Shown piece by piece: positions 17,325 through 27,559 of a DNA stretch of 35,115 nucleotides. Position 1 is the stretch's first letter. Each line of letters begins with the position of its first letter. Position numbers and translations under genes: made by a program. This stretch comes from Pelagibacteraceae bacterium AG-464-P07. Lineage in GTDB: Bacteria > Pseudomonadota > Alphaproteobacteria > Pelagibacterales > Pelagibacteraceae. Where the stretch lies: NCBI GenBank assembly GCA_003211695.1, contig QCSA01000001.1:1-35115 (forward strand). Direction: 5' to 3'. The notes under the pieces are model-generated. The model made no database searches. It saw nothing but the letters and a program-made list of their open reading frames with translations, and was not told where the DNA came from.

Positions 17325-18407
17325 TTATTTACACTGAGCTTTATTCATTAGATAATGATCTAACAATACACAATTCATCATAGCCTCACCAATAGGAACA
17401 GCTCTTATTCCAACACATGGGTCATGTCTGCCTTTAACAGAAATTTCAGTATTTTTACCTTTTTTGTTTATCGTCTTTCTATTTAATAATATAGAAGAAG
17501 TTGGTTTGACTGCAAAAGATGCAATTATATCTTGGCCAGATGAAATTCCCCCCAATATTCCTCCTGCATTATTGGATTGAAATAATGTTTTTTTCCCCTT
17601 CCGTCTAATTTCGTCAGAATTTTCCAGTCCACTTAATAAAGCGGAATACATTCCAGATCCAATGTTTACTCCTTTCACCGCGTTTATGCTCATTAAAGCA
17701 GCCGCAATATCTGCATCCAATTTTGAATAAATAGGTGCACCCAAACCTATAGGGATACCTGATGCTCTAATTTCGATCATTGCCCCACACGATGAACCAG
17801 ATTTTCGAACACCCAAAAGATACTTTTCCCACAATTTTATTACTGACTTATCAGGACAGAAAAAGGGATTTTTTTGAATTTCTTTATCTTTCCAATTCTT
17901 AACATTGCATCCTAGCAAACCTAACTGTATGACTGCACCAATAACTTTAAATTTTTTTCCAATTTTGTTTTGTAAAACTTTCTTTGCTATTGCTCCTGCA
18001 GCAACTCTTGATGCTGTTTCTCTAGCTGATTGACGTCCTCCACCTCTGTAGTCTCTGATTCCATATTTTTTGAAATAAGTATAGTCGGCATGACCTGGTC
18101 TGAATTTATCTTTAATGGATTCATAATCTCTCGATCTTGCATCTGTATTGTAAATAATCATAGAAATAGGTGTCCCAGTGGTTTTGCCTTGAAAAACACC
18201 AGATAAAATTTCTACTTTATCGGATTCTTTTCTTTGAGATGTGAACTTTGATTTTCCAGGGCGTCTTCGGTTCATATCTATTTGTATATCTTTTTGGGAT
18301 AAGGCAATATTCGGTGGACAACCGTCTACTACACATCCAATAGCAGGACCATGGGATTCACCCCATGTTGTAAAACGAAACATCTTTCCAAAAGTATTAA
18401 ATGACAT
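17325..18407 (-). CDS. aroC: Chorismate synthase AroC
   Basis: AroC removes phosphate from EPSP to give chorismate, the precursor of aromatic amino acids, folate pABA and quinones, using reduced FMN. The 360-residue protein has the N-terminal signature [16 protein letters not shown], the [14 protein letters not shown] loop, [39 protein letters not shown] and the C-terminal [18 protein letters not shown], all conserved in the family. Its ATG lies 34 bases from the divergent pdxH ATG, so the promoters of the two must be tightly packed. Confidence 0.97.
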   Translation of the reverse strand: MSFNTFGKMFRFTTWGESHGPAIGCVVDGCPPNIALSQKDIQIDMNRRRPGKSKFTSQRKESDKVEILSGVFQGKTTGTPISMIIYNTDARSRDYESIKDKFRPGHADYTYFKKYGIRDYRGGGRQSARETASRVAAGAIAKKVLQNKIGKKFKVIGAVIQLGLLGCNVKNWKDKEIQKNPFFCPDKSVIKLWEKYLLGVRKSGSSCGAMIEIRASGIPIGLGAPIYSKLDADIAAALMSINAVKGVNIGSGMYSALLSGLENSDEIRRKGKKTLFQSNNAGGILGGISSGQDIIASFAVKPTSSILLNRKTINKKGKNTEISVKGRHDPCVGIRAVPIGEAMMNCVLLDHYLMNKAQCK

Positions 18408-18441
18408 TAAATTATATTATATAGAATATTTTGACTATTTT

Positions 18442-19065
18442 ATGAATCAAAAAAACACTTTAGGTTTAAATTCCTGTTTCATGGACTTAGATAATCCTTT
18501 TGAATTATTTAAATCTTGGTTGGCTGAGGCTGAAAAGAAGGAAATTAGAGATCCAACCGCTTTATCTTTAGCGACCGTAAATAACGCAGGTCAACCAAAT
18601 GTAAGAATGGTACTGTTAAAAGGATTAAGTTCTAAGGGATTTGTTTTTTATACCAATTTAAATAGTCAAAAAAGCCATGATCTTAAGGAAAATCCGAAAG
18701 TAGCAATGTGCTTTCATTGGAAAAGTTTTAACAGGCAAATAAGAATTTTGGGGAGTGTAACCCAAGTAGATGACGAAGAAGCAGATCTTTATTTTAATAG
18801 TAGATCTTATGAAAGTAGAATTAGTGCTTGGGCTTCAGATCAGTCAGATACAATGAGAGAAAGGTCTGAGCTTTTAAAAAAAATAGAAGATTATAAAACA
18901 AAATATAAAAATGAAAATAATGTACCTAGGCCACCTCATTGGTCAGGATGGTGTTTAAGACCTTCATCTATTGAGTTTTGGCTGCACAGAGACAATAGAA
19001 TTCATGAGAGGCTTAGATATAACAAAACTCATAATGGATGGGAAAAAGAAATATTATATCCTTAA
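18442..19065 (+). CDS. pdxH: Pyridoxamine/pyridoxine 5'-phosphate oxidase PdxH
   Basis: PdxH oxidises pyridoxine- or pyridoxamine-phosphate to pyridoxal phosphate with FMN. I take the ATG at 18442 (207 residues); a second ATG at 18481 gives 194, and upstream in-frame codons overlap aroC and have no homology. Motifs are PTALSLATVN, RMVLLKG (FMN), FYTNL with SQKSHDL, WKSFNRQIRI, the SRSYESRISAWASDQS segment, and the C-terminal WCLRPSSIEFW and RIHERLRY substrate and FMN contacts. Length is normal. The stop codon shares the TTAA tetramer with the convergent ispB stop. Confidence 0.95.
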   Translation: MNQKNTLGLNSCFMDLDNPFELFKSWLAEAEKKEIRDPTALSLATVNNAGQPNVRMVLLKGLSSKGFVFYTNLNSQKSHDLKENPKVAMCFHWKSFNRQIRILGSVTQVDDEEADLYFNSRSYESRISAWASDQSDTMRERSELLKKIEDYKTKYKNENNVPRPPHWSGWCLRPSSIEFWLHRDNRIHERLRYNKTHNGWEKEILYP

Positions 19066-20075
19066 AAAGATCTTTCCAAACTGAAAGAAGTTAAATTTTC
19101 TAATATATTTTTTTCTTTAGAAGATTTGAATATGCTCAAAGAGCTTGAAGCTAAATTTACAAAATATTCTGCTTTTTTATAACATTGATAAATGATGTTA
19201 TACTTTGAAATTAACTCTAACATTATCTTAAAATCTTCTTCGCTTCTCTCATTTTGTTTAAATATTTTTTTTAAAAATTCTTTTTCATTAATATTGGCTC
19301 GTAGATAAACAAGTATTGCTGGTAATGTTACTTTTCCTTCAAAAAAATCTTTACCAATTTTTTTCCCAAATAAATTTAAATTTGAATTATAATCCAATGT
19401 GTCATCAGCTATTTGAAATGTAATTCCTAAATTTTTTCCATAAAATTGTAATGCTTCTTTTTCTTTATTGCTTTTATTTGTAATTATTCCGCCAACTTTT
19501 GTTGCAGCAGCAAAAAGGGCCGCAGTTTTTGAACTTATTATTTTTAGATAAATTTCTTCCAGTATATCAATTTCACCCTTATGTTGTAATTGTAATACCT
19601 CACCTTGAGCAATTTTCGATGAAGTTGAAGATAAAAGTTTTAATACTTCAGGATCATTATCTTCAACCATGATTTCAAAACATCTACTTAACAAATAATC
19701 TCCTACCAATATGGAAGATTGGTTACCCCAAATTTTATTTGCTGTTTTTTTTCCTCTTCTAATCACACTTTTATCGATAACATCATCATGCAAAAGAGTT
19801 GCACTGTGAATCAATTCAACACAAGCAGCTAAATTTACATCCCTAAGACCTTTTGAGTATCCGCAAAGTTCAGAACACCCTAAAGTTAAAAGAGCTCTAA
19901 TTCTTTTGCCCCCCGAACTTAAATAGTGAACAACCATTTGACGAATCAAATTAACATCGCTTTCTAATCTTGATTTTATTTTATCCTCAACTAAAGAGAC
20001 TTTTTGATCTAGCGAAGATCTCAAATCATTGTAAGCATTGTTAACTTTTCTTTTTAGTTTAATTACAGCACCCAT
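19062..20075 (-). CDS. ispB: Long-chain polyprenyl diphosphate synthase (IspB type)
   Basis: Enzymes of this group build the octa- to decaprenyl side chain of ubiquinone. The 337 residues show GGKRIR (55-60), a first aspartate-rich motif without insert, DDVID (97-101), followed by RRGKKTANKIWG, then GEVLQLQHKG and the second motif DDTLD (224-228). The short DDxxD spacing and the length separate it from IspA in the same window. Chain length cannot be read with confidence. It is divergent from the S49 peptidase gene, with 148 bases between, and its stop overlaps the pdxH stop by four bases. Confidence 0.93.
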   Translation of the reverse strand: MGAVIKLKRKVNNAYNDLRSSLDQKVSLVEDKIKSRLESDVNLIRQMVVHYLSSGGKRIRALLTLGCSELCGYSKGLRDVNLAACVELIHSATLLHDDVIDKSVIRRGKKTANKIWGNQSSILVGDYLLSRCFEIMVEDNDPEVLKLLSSTSSKIAQGEVLQLQHKGEIDILEEIYLKIISSKTAALFAAATKVGGIITNKSNKEKEALQFYGKNLGITFQIADDTLDYNSNLNLFGKKIGKDFFEGKVTLPAILVYLRANINEKEFLKKIFKQNERSEEDFKIMLELISKYNIIYQCYKKAEYFVNLASSSLSIFKSSKEKNILENLTSFSLERSF

Positions 20076-20193
20076 ATATTCAGCAAAAGTAATACATTAA
20101 AAAATATTTTTTTACATTGTAATTGACGCACCTTGTTTGATTCAACCACAGGTAGCTTTACGCTTTACTTAAAACTCAAAAGGTTTTAAAAAA

Positions 20194-20202
20194 TGGTATA
20201 CT
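20194..20202 (+). promoter_or_regulatory. Extended -10 promoter for the peptidase-glyQS-ppdK run
   Basis: TGGTATACT at 20194-20202 fits an extended -10 (TGnTATAAT) with one mismatch. Transcription would begin about 15 bases before the ATG at 20224. No clear -35 exists 17 bases upstream, which extended -10 promoters can tolerate. The rest of the 148-base gap (20076-20223) must also hold the divergent ispB promoter, which I could not place. Confidence 0.4.
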
Positions 20203-20223
20203 AAATAATCGTTCATAATTACC

Positions 20224-21069
20224 ATGTTTTCATTTATTAAAAAAATCATAATAGGCATATTCTCATATTTTAAAGACAAAAGGATTGTCTCCCATATTAG
20301 ATTAAGTGGCATCATTGGAAATGTTGGAAAATTTAAACAGGGAATAGATTTCTCCAGTCAGCAAGAAATAATCAAAAAAGCCTTTTCAGTTGAAAAGGTT
20401 GAAGCAGTAGCTATTTCAATAAATTCACCAGGAGGCTCTCCTGTTCAATCACACTTGATTTATAGCTATGTGAAAAAAATGGCTAAAAAGAAAAATGTCA
20501 AAGTGTTAGTTTTTGCTGAAGATGTAGCGGCATCGGGAGGGTATTTAATTGCGTGTGCTGGCGATGAAATTTATGCTAATTCAAGTTCAATTATTGGTTC
20601 TATAGGAGTTATTTATTCTTCTTTTGGATTACAGGAGTTAATTAAGAAAGTAGGAATTCAAAGAAGAATATACACTGCAGGTAAAAATAAAAGTACTCTT
20701 GATCCATTTGTTGATGAAAAAAAAGAAGATATAGAAAGACTAAAGAAAATTCAGTTAGATCTTCATGCTGATTTTATCAAGGTGGTAGAAGAAAGTAGAT
20801 CATCTAAACTAAAAAAGAAAGAAAACACAGATCTTTTTACGGGCGAATTCTGGTCAGGATCTAAGTCAAAAGAACTAGGCCTGATTGATGGTTTAGGAAA
20901 TGCAGATGAAATACTAAAAGAAAAATTTGGTGAAGATGTGGTCATTAAAAAATTTGAAAAACAAAAAAGTTGGATTAGTAAAAAATTATCCGGGGGCAGC
21001 GAAAGTCAAATTGAAACATTAATTCAGTTGCTTGAAGAAAGATCTATCTGGCAAAAATATGGTCTTTAA
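20224..21069 (+). CDS. Signal peptide peptidase-like S49 family serine protease (SppA/SohB type)
   Basis: S49 proteases cut membrane-embedded or secreted peptide remnants using a Ser-Lys dyad. The 281-residue single-domain protein corresponds to the short SppA form. A hydrophobic N-terminus (about 4-16) may act as membrane anchor. The crotonase-like core has [10 protein letters not shown], the nucleophile Ser104 in [11 protein letters not shown], and GSIGVI. Lys156 in [11 protein letters not shown] is the likely general base by comparison with short SppA enzymes. The frame ends sharing one base with glyQ (TAATG). Substrates are unknown. Confidence 0.9.
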   Translation: MFSFIKKIIIGIFSYFKDKRIVSHIRLSGIIGNVGKFKQGIDFSSQQEIIKKAFSVEKVEAVAISINSPGGSPVQSHLIYSYVKKMAKKKNVKVLVFAEDVAASGGYLIACAGDEIYANSSSIIGSIGVIYSSFGLQELIKKVGIQRRIYTAGKNKSTLDPFVDEKKEDIERLKKIQLDLHADFIKVVEESRSSKLKKKENTDLFTGEFWSGSKSKELGLIDGLGNADEILKEKFGEDVVIKKFEKQKSWISKKLSGGSESQIETLIQLLEERSIWQKYGL

Positions 21070-21968
21070 TGAAAAAAAAAAAAAATAAAAAAAAACAAAT
21101 AAAAAAAAAAAATATATCAATTCAAAACTTTCAAGATACAATATTAAATTTACAAAAATATTGGGGCAACTATGGTTGCGTAATTTTACAGCCTTATGAT
21201 ATGGAGGTTGGAGCAGGAACCTTTCATCCTGCAACAACCTTAAGATCACTTGGAACAAAACCTTGGCGAGCAGCCTATGTACAGCCTTCGAGACGTCCAT
21301 CAGATGGAAGATACGGTAATAATCCAAATAAATTACAGCATTATTATCAATTTCAAGTTCTAATTAAGCCTTCCCCCAAAGAAATAAAAAAACTTTATTT
21401 AAAAAGTTTATCAACTATTGGAATAAATTATAAAGATCATGACATTAGATTTGTTGAAGATGATTGGGAAAGTCCAACTTTAGGTGCTGCAGGACTTGGA
21501 TGGGAGGTTTGGTGCGATGGTATGGAAATTACTCAATTTACTTACTTTCAGCAAATGGCTGGCATTGAATGTAAACCAGTATCCGTTGAATTAACTTATG
21601 GGTTGGAACGAATATGTATGTTTACACAAAAAAAAAATAATGTATTTGATCTTCTGTGGAATGACACTGGAGTAAAATATAAAGATATATTTTATCAATC
21701 GGAAAAAGAATTTTCAGCATATAATTTTGAACATGCTAATACAGATTTTTTATTTAAGATTTTTGAAATGGTAGAAGTCGAATGTAAATCTTTGCTAGAT
21801 AAAAAATTATCATTACCGGCTTACGACCAATGTCTAAAAGCTAGCCATGTTTTTAACCTATTAGATTCTAGAGGTGCCATTGGTGTGGCACAAAGAACTG
21901 GCTACATTTCAAGAATTAGAGATTTAGTTAAACGAGCAGGATCTGTTTGGTTAACAACTCAAACATAA
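21069..21968 (+). CDS. glyQ: Glycyl-tRNA synthetase alpha subunit
   Basis: GlyQ is the catalytic half of the bacterial alpha2-beta2 glycyl-tRNA synthetase. The 299 residues include [65 protein letters not shown] and [18 protein letters not shown], all conserved. Between the ATG and the usual family start lie about 14 extra residues, almost all Lys, Asn and Gln, encoded by long A runs. The ATG overlaps the peptidase stop by one base. No better start lies downstream, since the next Met falls inside the catalytic domain. Confidence 0.97.
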   Translation: MKKKKNKKKQIKKKNISIQNFQDTILNLQKYWGNYGCVILQPYDMEVGAGTFHPATTLRSLGTKPWRAAYVQPSRRPSDGRYGNNPNKLQHYYQFQVLIKPSPKEIKKLYLKSLSTIGINYKDHDIRFVEDDWESPTLGAAGLGWEVWCDGMEITQFTYFQQMAGIECKPVSVELTYGLERICMFTQKKNNVFDLLWNDTGVKYKDIFYQSEKEFSAYNFEHANTDFLFKIFEMVEVECKSLLDKKLSLPAYDQCLKASHVFNLLDSRGAIGVAQRTGYISRIRDLVKRAGSVWLTTQT

Positions 21969-21971
21969 CTG

Positions 21972-24038
21972 ATGTCTGAACTATTTTTGGAGTTGTTTAG
22001 TGAAGAAATGCCCCCTGGATTACAAAAACATGCTAGAGAAGGCATACAAAAACTTTTTACTGAAAGTTTCGATAAACTAAATATCAATTTTAAATCAAAT
22101 AAATCTTATTCCACACCAAAAAGATTGGTTTTTTTCTTTGAAGAAATAACAGAAAAAATAGAAAAAAAAGGAATAACCATTAAGGGTCCAAAAGTAGATT
22201 CTCCTAAGAGTGCTTTAGAAGGTTTTATAAAATCAAATAATTTAGATCATACAGAAGTTTTTGAACAAAGCCTAGATAAGGGTAGATTTTTTTTTGCTAA
22301 AATTAATCCAAAAATTATCCTGGTTAAAAAAGAACTGGCTAAAATAATTCCGGATATTTTAAACAAGTATTCTTGGAAAAAATCCATGAGATGGGCAGAT
22401 CATAGTTTAATCTGGGGAAGACCATTAAAATCAATTTTAGCCTTATTTGATAATCAGGTAATTCAATTTAGTTTTCATCATTTAGTAAGTAATAACTTAA
22501 CATTTTCAGATGAAATTATGGAGGAAGGCCAAAAAAAAATAAAAGATTTTAGATCTTATTTAAAATTATTAGACAGCAAGAAAATCATTTTAGATCAGAA
22601 TCTTAGAAAACAACTAATCGTAAAACAAATAGACAAAGTTTGTAAAGTAAGAAAATTAAAAAAAAAATTAAATGAAAAGTTATTAGATGAAGTAGTTGAT
22701 CTAGTTGAAAAACCAAATGTTTTGTTAGGTAAATTTGCCAAGCCTTTTTTAAATATACCAAAAGAAATATTAATTACTTCCATGCAACAGCATCAAAAAT
22801 ATTTTCCTCTATTTAATCAAGAAGACAATTTAACTAATTTTTTTATTATTGTAACAAATTTGGAAGATAAAAAAGGGCTTGTTAAAATTGGAAATGAAAG
22901 AGTAATTTCAGCCAGATTATCAGATGCAAAATTTTTTTGGGAGAAAAATAAAGCTCAAAGTTTGGTTAAACAAGTTGGTAATCTTAAATCAATTAATTTT
23001 TTTTCAGAATTAGGAACCCTGTTTCACAAAGTTCAAAGAATTAAAAAACTTGGAGCCATGATTGCTGATCAACTTAATTTAAATAAAGAAAAAGTAGAAA
23101 TTTCAGCTTCGATTTGTAAAGTGGATCTTCTTTCAGATTTGGTTGGTGAATATCCTGAACTCCAAGGCATTCTTGGTAGCTATTTTGCCAAAGCTCAAGG
23201 ATTTGATGATGACATATCTTTAGCAATTAAGGAACACTATCTTCCTTTGGGATTGGATAGCAAGATACCTAAGAAACCTATTAGTGTTGCCGTTTCTATT
23301 GTAGATAAAATAGATACTCTTGTTGGTTTTTTTGGAATTGGAGAGAAACCTACAAGTTCCAAAGACCCTTTTTCATTAAGGCGAACCACGTTTGGACTTT
23401 TGAGAATTATCATCGAAAATAATTTGTCTATTCAATTGAAAAACTTAATAAATTATTCAAATACTCTTTATCTAGAACAAGGTTTTAAATTTTTAAAACA
23501 GTCAGACTCAAACGCAATAACTAATTTTTTAAAAGACAGGTTTAAAAATTATCTGAAGGAAAAAAAAATAAGATATGATATTATTGAAGCCGCATTAGCC
23601 TCACATGTTTCCGACGATTATGTTTCGTTATATAAAAAATGTCTAACTCTTAATAAATATTTGAAAGAAGATTTAGGAAAAAATATATTGACGACTTACA
23701 AAAGAGCATCAAATATTTTGGATCAAGAAAAGAAAACAATTAATTTGAAAATTACAGGAGAACCCAATTCGAGTTTATTTAATAAAGATGAAGAAAAACT
23801 TCTTTTTGATCAAATAAATGAAGTTAGGAAATATTATTCTAATGTTATTAAAGATGAGAATTATAAAAAGACATTAGAGATTTTGTCCAGTGCAAAAAAA
23901 ACTACAGATAATTTTTTTGAAAATGTTGTAGTTAATGATGAAAATGAAAATGTAAAGAAAAATAGACTTGAATTATTAGAAATGTTTTGTAACACTTTTG
24001 ATAATTTCATTGATTTTTCAAAAGTAGAAGGAGCATAG
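21972..24038 (+). CDS. glyS: Glycyl-tRNA synthetase beta subunit
   Basis: GlyS binds tRNA-Gly and supports catalysis by GlyQ. The 688-residue length is standard. The start LFLELFSEEMPPGLQKHA matches the family LLvEigTEElPp pattern, and MRWADHSLIWGRPLKSILAL and the QQHQKYFPLF motif are characteristic. A PEYPELQGILGSYFA-like segment (GEYPELQG), EHYLPLG and the DKIDTLVGFFGIGEKPTSSKDPFSLRR motif of the HD-like region follow. It begins 3 bases after glyQ and ends exactly where ppdK starts. Confidence 0.97.
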   Translation: MSELFLELFSEEMPPGLQKHAREGIQKLFTESFDKLNINFKSNKSYSTPKRLVFFFEEITEKIEKKGITIKGPKVDSPKSALEGFIKSNNLDHTEVFEQSLDKGRFFFAKINPKIILVKKELAKIIPDILNKYSWKKSMRWADHSLIWGRPLKSILALFDNQVIQFSFHHLVSNNLTFSDEIMEEGQKKIKDFRSYLKLLDSKKIILDQNLRKQLIVKQIDKVCKVRKLKKKLNEKLLDEVVDLVEKPNVLLGKFAKPFLNIPKEILITSMQQHQKYFPLFNQEDNLTNFFIIVTNLEDKKGLVKIGNERVISARLSDAKFFWEKNKAQSLVKQVGNLKSINFFSELGTLFHKVQRIKKLGAMIADQLNLNKEKVEISASICKVDLLSDLVGEYPELQGILGSYFAKAQGFDDDISLAIKEHYLPLGLDSKIPKKPISVAVSIVDKIDTLVGFFGIGEKPTSSKDPFSLRRTTFGLLRIIIENNLSIQLKNLINYSNTLYLEQGFKFLKQSDSNAITNFLKDRFKNYLKEKKIRYDIIEAALASHVSDDYVSLYKKCLTLNKYLKEDLGKNILTTYKRASNILDQEKKTINLKITGEPNSSLFNKDEEKLLFDQINEVRKYYSNVIKDENYKKTLEILSSAKKTTDNFFENVVVNDENENVKKNRLELLEMFCNTFDNFIDFSKVEGA

Positions 24039-26702
24039 TTGAAACAATTTATTTTTAATTTTAGTGGTAAGCAACTAAGAAAAGATTTTAATGCTAAACA
24101 TATTTTAGGCGGCAAGGGTGCCAATCTAGCAGAAATGGGCAGACTTGGACTTTCCGTACCACCTGGATTTACTATTTCTACAAAAGTATGTGATTTATTT
24201 TATAAAAATAAAAAAAAATTGCCTCCATTTATTATTAAATCTGTAAAAAAAGAATTGGGGTTAATTGAAAAGGTTACAAAAAAAAGATTTGGTGATCAGA
24301 AAAATCCATTATTAATTTCCGTTAGATCTGGTGCAAGAGTATCAATGCCTGGAATGATGGATACAATTCTTAATTTGGGACTTAATGACAAAACTGTTTT
24401 AGCTTTAGAAAAAAAAACATTAAATGCTAGATTTGCAAAAGATAGTTATAGAAGATTCATACAAATGTACAGTGCGGTAGTTCTTGGAATAGAAAATTAT
24501 AATTTTGAGGAATTGATAGAAAATTATAAATTAACCAAAGGTGTCATTATGGACACTGAGTTAGATGAAAGTGATTGGGATGGATTAATTAAAAATTTTA
24601 AAGATTTAATAAAACAAAAAACAAAAAAAAATTTTCCTCAAAATGTTAATGAGCAATTATATGGCGCAATAAATGCCGTTTTTCTTTCTTGGGAAAGTAA
24701 TAGGGCTAAAGTTTATAGAAAATTACATCAAATTCCTAACAATTGGGGAACAGCAGTTAATATTCAATCAATGGTATTTGGAAACATGGGTAATGACTCT
24801 GCAACAGGTGTTGCTTTTACACGAAATCCTTCTACTGGAGAAAAATTTTTATTTGGAGAATATTTAATTAATGCTCAAGGAGAAGATGTTGTTGGAGGTA
24901 CTAGAACTCCTCAATATATAGCAAAAAAATTAAGAATAAGTAGTGGAGTTAAAGAATCTTCCTTGGAAGAAACTATGCCCAAGGTTTACGTTCAACTTAA
25001 AAAAATACTTCTTCGTTTAGAAAAACATTATAAGGATATGCAAGATGTGGAATTTACGGTTGAAAATAATAAGCTTTGGATGCTTCAAACTAGATCAGGA
25101 AAGCGAACGGCTAAATCTGCAATTAAAATTGCTGTAGATATGGTCAAAGAAAAATTAATTTCAAAAAAAGAAGCAGTACTAAGAATTGATCCCAATACTT
25201 TGGATACATTATTACATCCAACACTTGACGCAAAAGTAGATAAAAAAATTATTGCCTCAGGTTTACCTGCATCTCCAGGAGCTGCAAGTGGAAAAGTAGT
25301 TTTTTCCGCTGATGAAGCAGAAAGACTAAATGGAATGATGCAGGATACTATTTTGGTTAGAGTAGAAACTTCACCAGAAGATATTCACGGCATGCATGCA
25401 GCAAAAGGTATTTTAACTTCTCGAGGTGGAATGACAAGTCATGCAGCAGTTGTTGCAAGAGGTATGGGCAGGCCCTGTATATCAGGTTCTACTGAAATTA
25501 ATATCGATTATGTTAATAAAATATTTAAAGCTGGAGACATTACGATTAAAGAGGGAGATATAATTACAATCGATGGCTCTAGTGGTGAAATAATTTTAGG
25601 TAAAGTTCCAACTGTTGAGACAGAAATATTAGGTGATTTTTTTAAATTAATGAGTTGGGCAGATTCATTTAGAAAACTCAAAGTTAGAGCAAATTCAGAA
25701 ACACCAGCGGACACTAAAATTGCAAGAGAGCTTGGAGCAGAAGGTATTGGTTTGTGCAGAACAGAACATATGTTTTTTAATGAGGAAAGAATTGTCTCAG
25801 TTAGACAAATGATACTTTCTAAAACAACAGAGGATCGTGAAAAGGCTTTAAAAAAACTTCTTCCTTATCAAAAAAGTGATTTTGTTGAAATTTTTAAAAT
25901 TATGAATGGTTTGCCCGTAACGGTCAGACTTTTAGATCCTCCCTTGCATGAGTTTTTACCAAAAACTGATAAAGATATTGGTGATATTGCTAAGGAATTA
26001 AATTTAACAGAGAAAGATATAAAATATAGAATTGTTGAACTTCACGAACAAAATCCTATGCTTGGACACAGGGGATGTAGACTCGGTATTTCGTTTCCAG
26101 AAATTTATCAAATGCAATGTGAAGCTATTTTTGAAGCGTTAGCCGAATGTAAAAAACAAAAAGTAAAATTAGTTATACCTGAAATAATGATTCCCTTAGT
26201 TTCAACAGCAGCCGAGATTCGCATACTTAGAAAATTGGTTAAAAAAATTGCTGAAAAAATTAAAAAAACTCATTCGATTAAAATAAAATATTATGTTGGC
26301 ACAATGATTGAACTTCCTAGAGCAGCATTAAGAGCTCAGGATATTGCAAAATTTGCTGACTTTTTTAGTTTTGGAACTAACGATTTAACACAAACAACAT
26401 TCGGTATAAGCAGAGATGACTCTGGTAAATTTTTAAATGATTATGTGGAAAACAAAATTTTTAATAAAGATCCATTCATTAGTATCGATGAAAAAGGAGT
26501 TGGAGAATTAATTAAAATTGCAGTTGAACGAGGAAAGATGCAAAAAAAATCTCTTAAATTAGGAATTTGTGGAGAGCATGGAGGAGATCCATCAAGCATA
26601 GAATTTTGTGCTAGAGCCGGATTAAATTATATTTCCTGCTCACCTTATAGAGTGCCAGTTGCTAGACTTGCGGCTGCACAAGCAAATTTATTAAAAAAAT
26701 AA
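24039..26702 (+). CDS. ppdK: Pyruvate, phosphate dikinase
   Basis: PPDK interconverts pyruvate + ATP + Pi and PEP + AMP + PPi, providing a reversible link between glycolysis and gluconeogenesis. The 887 residues show an N-terminal ATP-grasp domain (GGKGANLAEMGRLGLSVPPGF, RSGARVSMPGMMDT), the swivelling phosphohistidine in GGMTSHAAVVARGMG, and a C-terminal PEP-utilising TIM barrel with GLCRTEHMFF, FGTNDLTQTTFG and the catalytic Cys of GICGEHGGDP. The start is TTG at 24039 directly after the glyS TAG, with a good AAGGAG about six bases upstream. It ends 5 bases from the convergent nadC. Confidence 0.97.
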   Translation: MKQFIFNFSGKQLRKDFNAKHILGGKGANLAEMGRLGLSVPPGFTISTKVCDLFYKNKKKLPPFIIKSVKKELGLIEKVTKKRFGDQKNPLLISVRSGARVSMPGMMDTILNLGLNDKTVLALEKKTLNARFAKDSYRRFIQMYSAVVLGIENYNFEELIENYKLTKGVIMDTELDESDWDGLIKNFKDLIKQKTKKNFPQNVNEQLYGAINAVFLSWESNRAKVYRKLHQIPNNWGTAVNIQSMVFGNMGNDSATGVAFTRNPSTGEKFLFGEYLINAQGEDVVGGTRTPQYIAKKLRISSGVKESSLEETMPKVYVQLKKILLRLEKHYKDMQDVEFTVENNKLWMLQTRSGKRTAKSAIKIAVDMVKEKLISKKEAVLRIDPNTLDTLLHPTLDAKVDKKIIASGLPASPGAASGKVVFSADEAERLNGMMQDTILVRVETSPEDIHGMHAAKGILTSRGGMTSHAAVVARGMGRPCISGSTEINIDYVNKIFKAGDITIKEGDIITIDGSSGEIILGKVPTVETEILGDFFKLMSWADSFRKLKVRANSETPADTKIARELGAEGIGLCRTEHMFFNEERIVSVRQMILSKTTEDREKALKKLLPYQKSDFVEIFKIMNGLPVTVRLLDPPLHEFLPKTDKDIGDIAKELNLTEKDIKYRIVELHEQNPMLGHRGCRLGISFPEIYQMQCEAIFEALAECKKQKVKLVIPEIMIPLVSTAAEIRILRKLVKKIAEKIKKTHSIKIKYYVGTMIELPRAALRAQDIAKFADFFSFGTNDLTQTTFGISRDDSGKFLNDYVENKIFNKDPFISIDEKGVGELIKIAVERGKMQKKSLKLGICGEHGGDPSSIEFCARAGLNYISCSPYRVPVARLAAAQANLLKK

Positions 26703-26707
26703 TCTTT

Positions 26708-27556
26708 TTAAACTTCTAATTTAAAATTAACAGCAGGAGCACTGTGAGTTATTTGCCCCACTGATATTCTTTTAACTCCAGTTGAGGCAATTTTTCTTAC
26801 ATTTTTTTGCGTAATACCACCGGAAGCTTCGGTTTCATAAAGCTTATTTGATATTTTAATTCCTTTTCTTAGATTTTTAGAACTCATATTATCAAACAAC
26901 ACTCTATGAAATTTTAAGCCTATGATTTTTCTGAGTTGATCTAAATTATCAACTTCTACAGTAATTTTTTTTCCACGTTTATTTTTTATAGCTTTTTTAA
27001 CTAATTTGCGAATATCTCCCTCAACAGCTATATGACTATCCTTTATTAATATTTCATCGCTAAGATTAAATCTGTGGTTAAGTCCTCCTCCTAATTTAAC
27101 TCCATATTTTTGTATTAATCTTAAATTTGGTGAAGTTTTTCTAGTACAACAAATTTTGCAAGATCTTCCTTTTACTTTACTTACGAATTTATTTGTTATT
27201 GTTGCCACTCCCGATATTAGACTTAAAAAATTTAGAGCTACTCTTTCACTTTTTAAAATTCCTTTAGCATTTCCAGTTACAATAGCTACAACTTTTCCTT
27301 TATTTATTTTTCTACCTTCTTTTATTTTTGACTTAAAATTAATTTTTTTATCTGAATATTTAAAAGCTTCTTTTGCAAAATTTAAACCTCCAATCATGCC
27401 TTTTTGATTTGAAATAATTTTTGCTCTGAGTTTTCTGTTATTTTTTATGAGCCGAGTGGTAATATCACCTTGTGGAAGCAAATCTTCCAGCATGGCTTTT
27501 TTTACTATACTTTTAATGTATTTTTGATTTAAGGATAGCTTTTCGTTTCTTATCAC
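26708..27556 (-). CDS. nadC: Nicotinate-nucleotide pyrophosphorylase (carboxylating) NadC
   Basis: NadC converts quinolinate and PRPP into nicotinate mononucleotide, the last dedicated step of de novo NAD synthesis. The 282 residues include the N-terminal LEDLLPQGDITTRLI, ERVALNFLSLISGVATITN, the CCTRKTSPNLRLIQKYGVKLGGGLNHR block that binds quinolinate and PRPP, DEILIKDSH, TVEVDNLDQ and EASGGI near the end. The start is a GTG at 27556, 3 bases after the nadA stop. Length is normal. Confidence 0.96.
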   Translation of the reverse strand: MIRNEKLSLNQKYIKSIVKKAMLEDLLPQGDITTRLIKNNRKLRAKIISNQKGMIGGLNFAKEAFKYSDKKINFKSKIKEGRKINKGKVVAIVTGNAKGILKSERVALNFLSLISGVATITNKFVSKVKGRSCKICCTRKTSPNLRLIQKYGVKLGGGLNHRFNLSDEILIKDSHIAVEGDIRKLVKKAIKNKRGKKITVEVDNLDQLRKIIGLKFHRVLFDNMSSKNLRKGIKISNKLYETEASGGITQKNVRKIASTGVKRISVGQITHSAPAVNFKLEV

Positions 27557-27559
27557 AAT

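Noticed and set aside
18241-18441. Longer pdxH frame overlapping aroC
   Set aside because: It is antisense to the conserved N-terminus of aroC and shows no PdxH homology; ATG at 18442 fits the family length.
26703-26707. Terminator between ppdK and nadC
   Set aside because: Only five bases separate the convergent stops and no GC-rich hairpin with a T run is visible around them.
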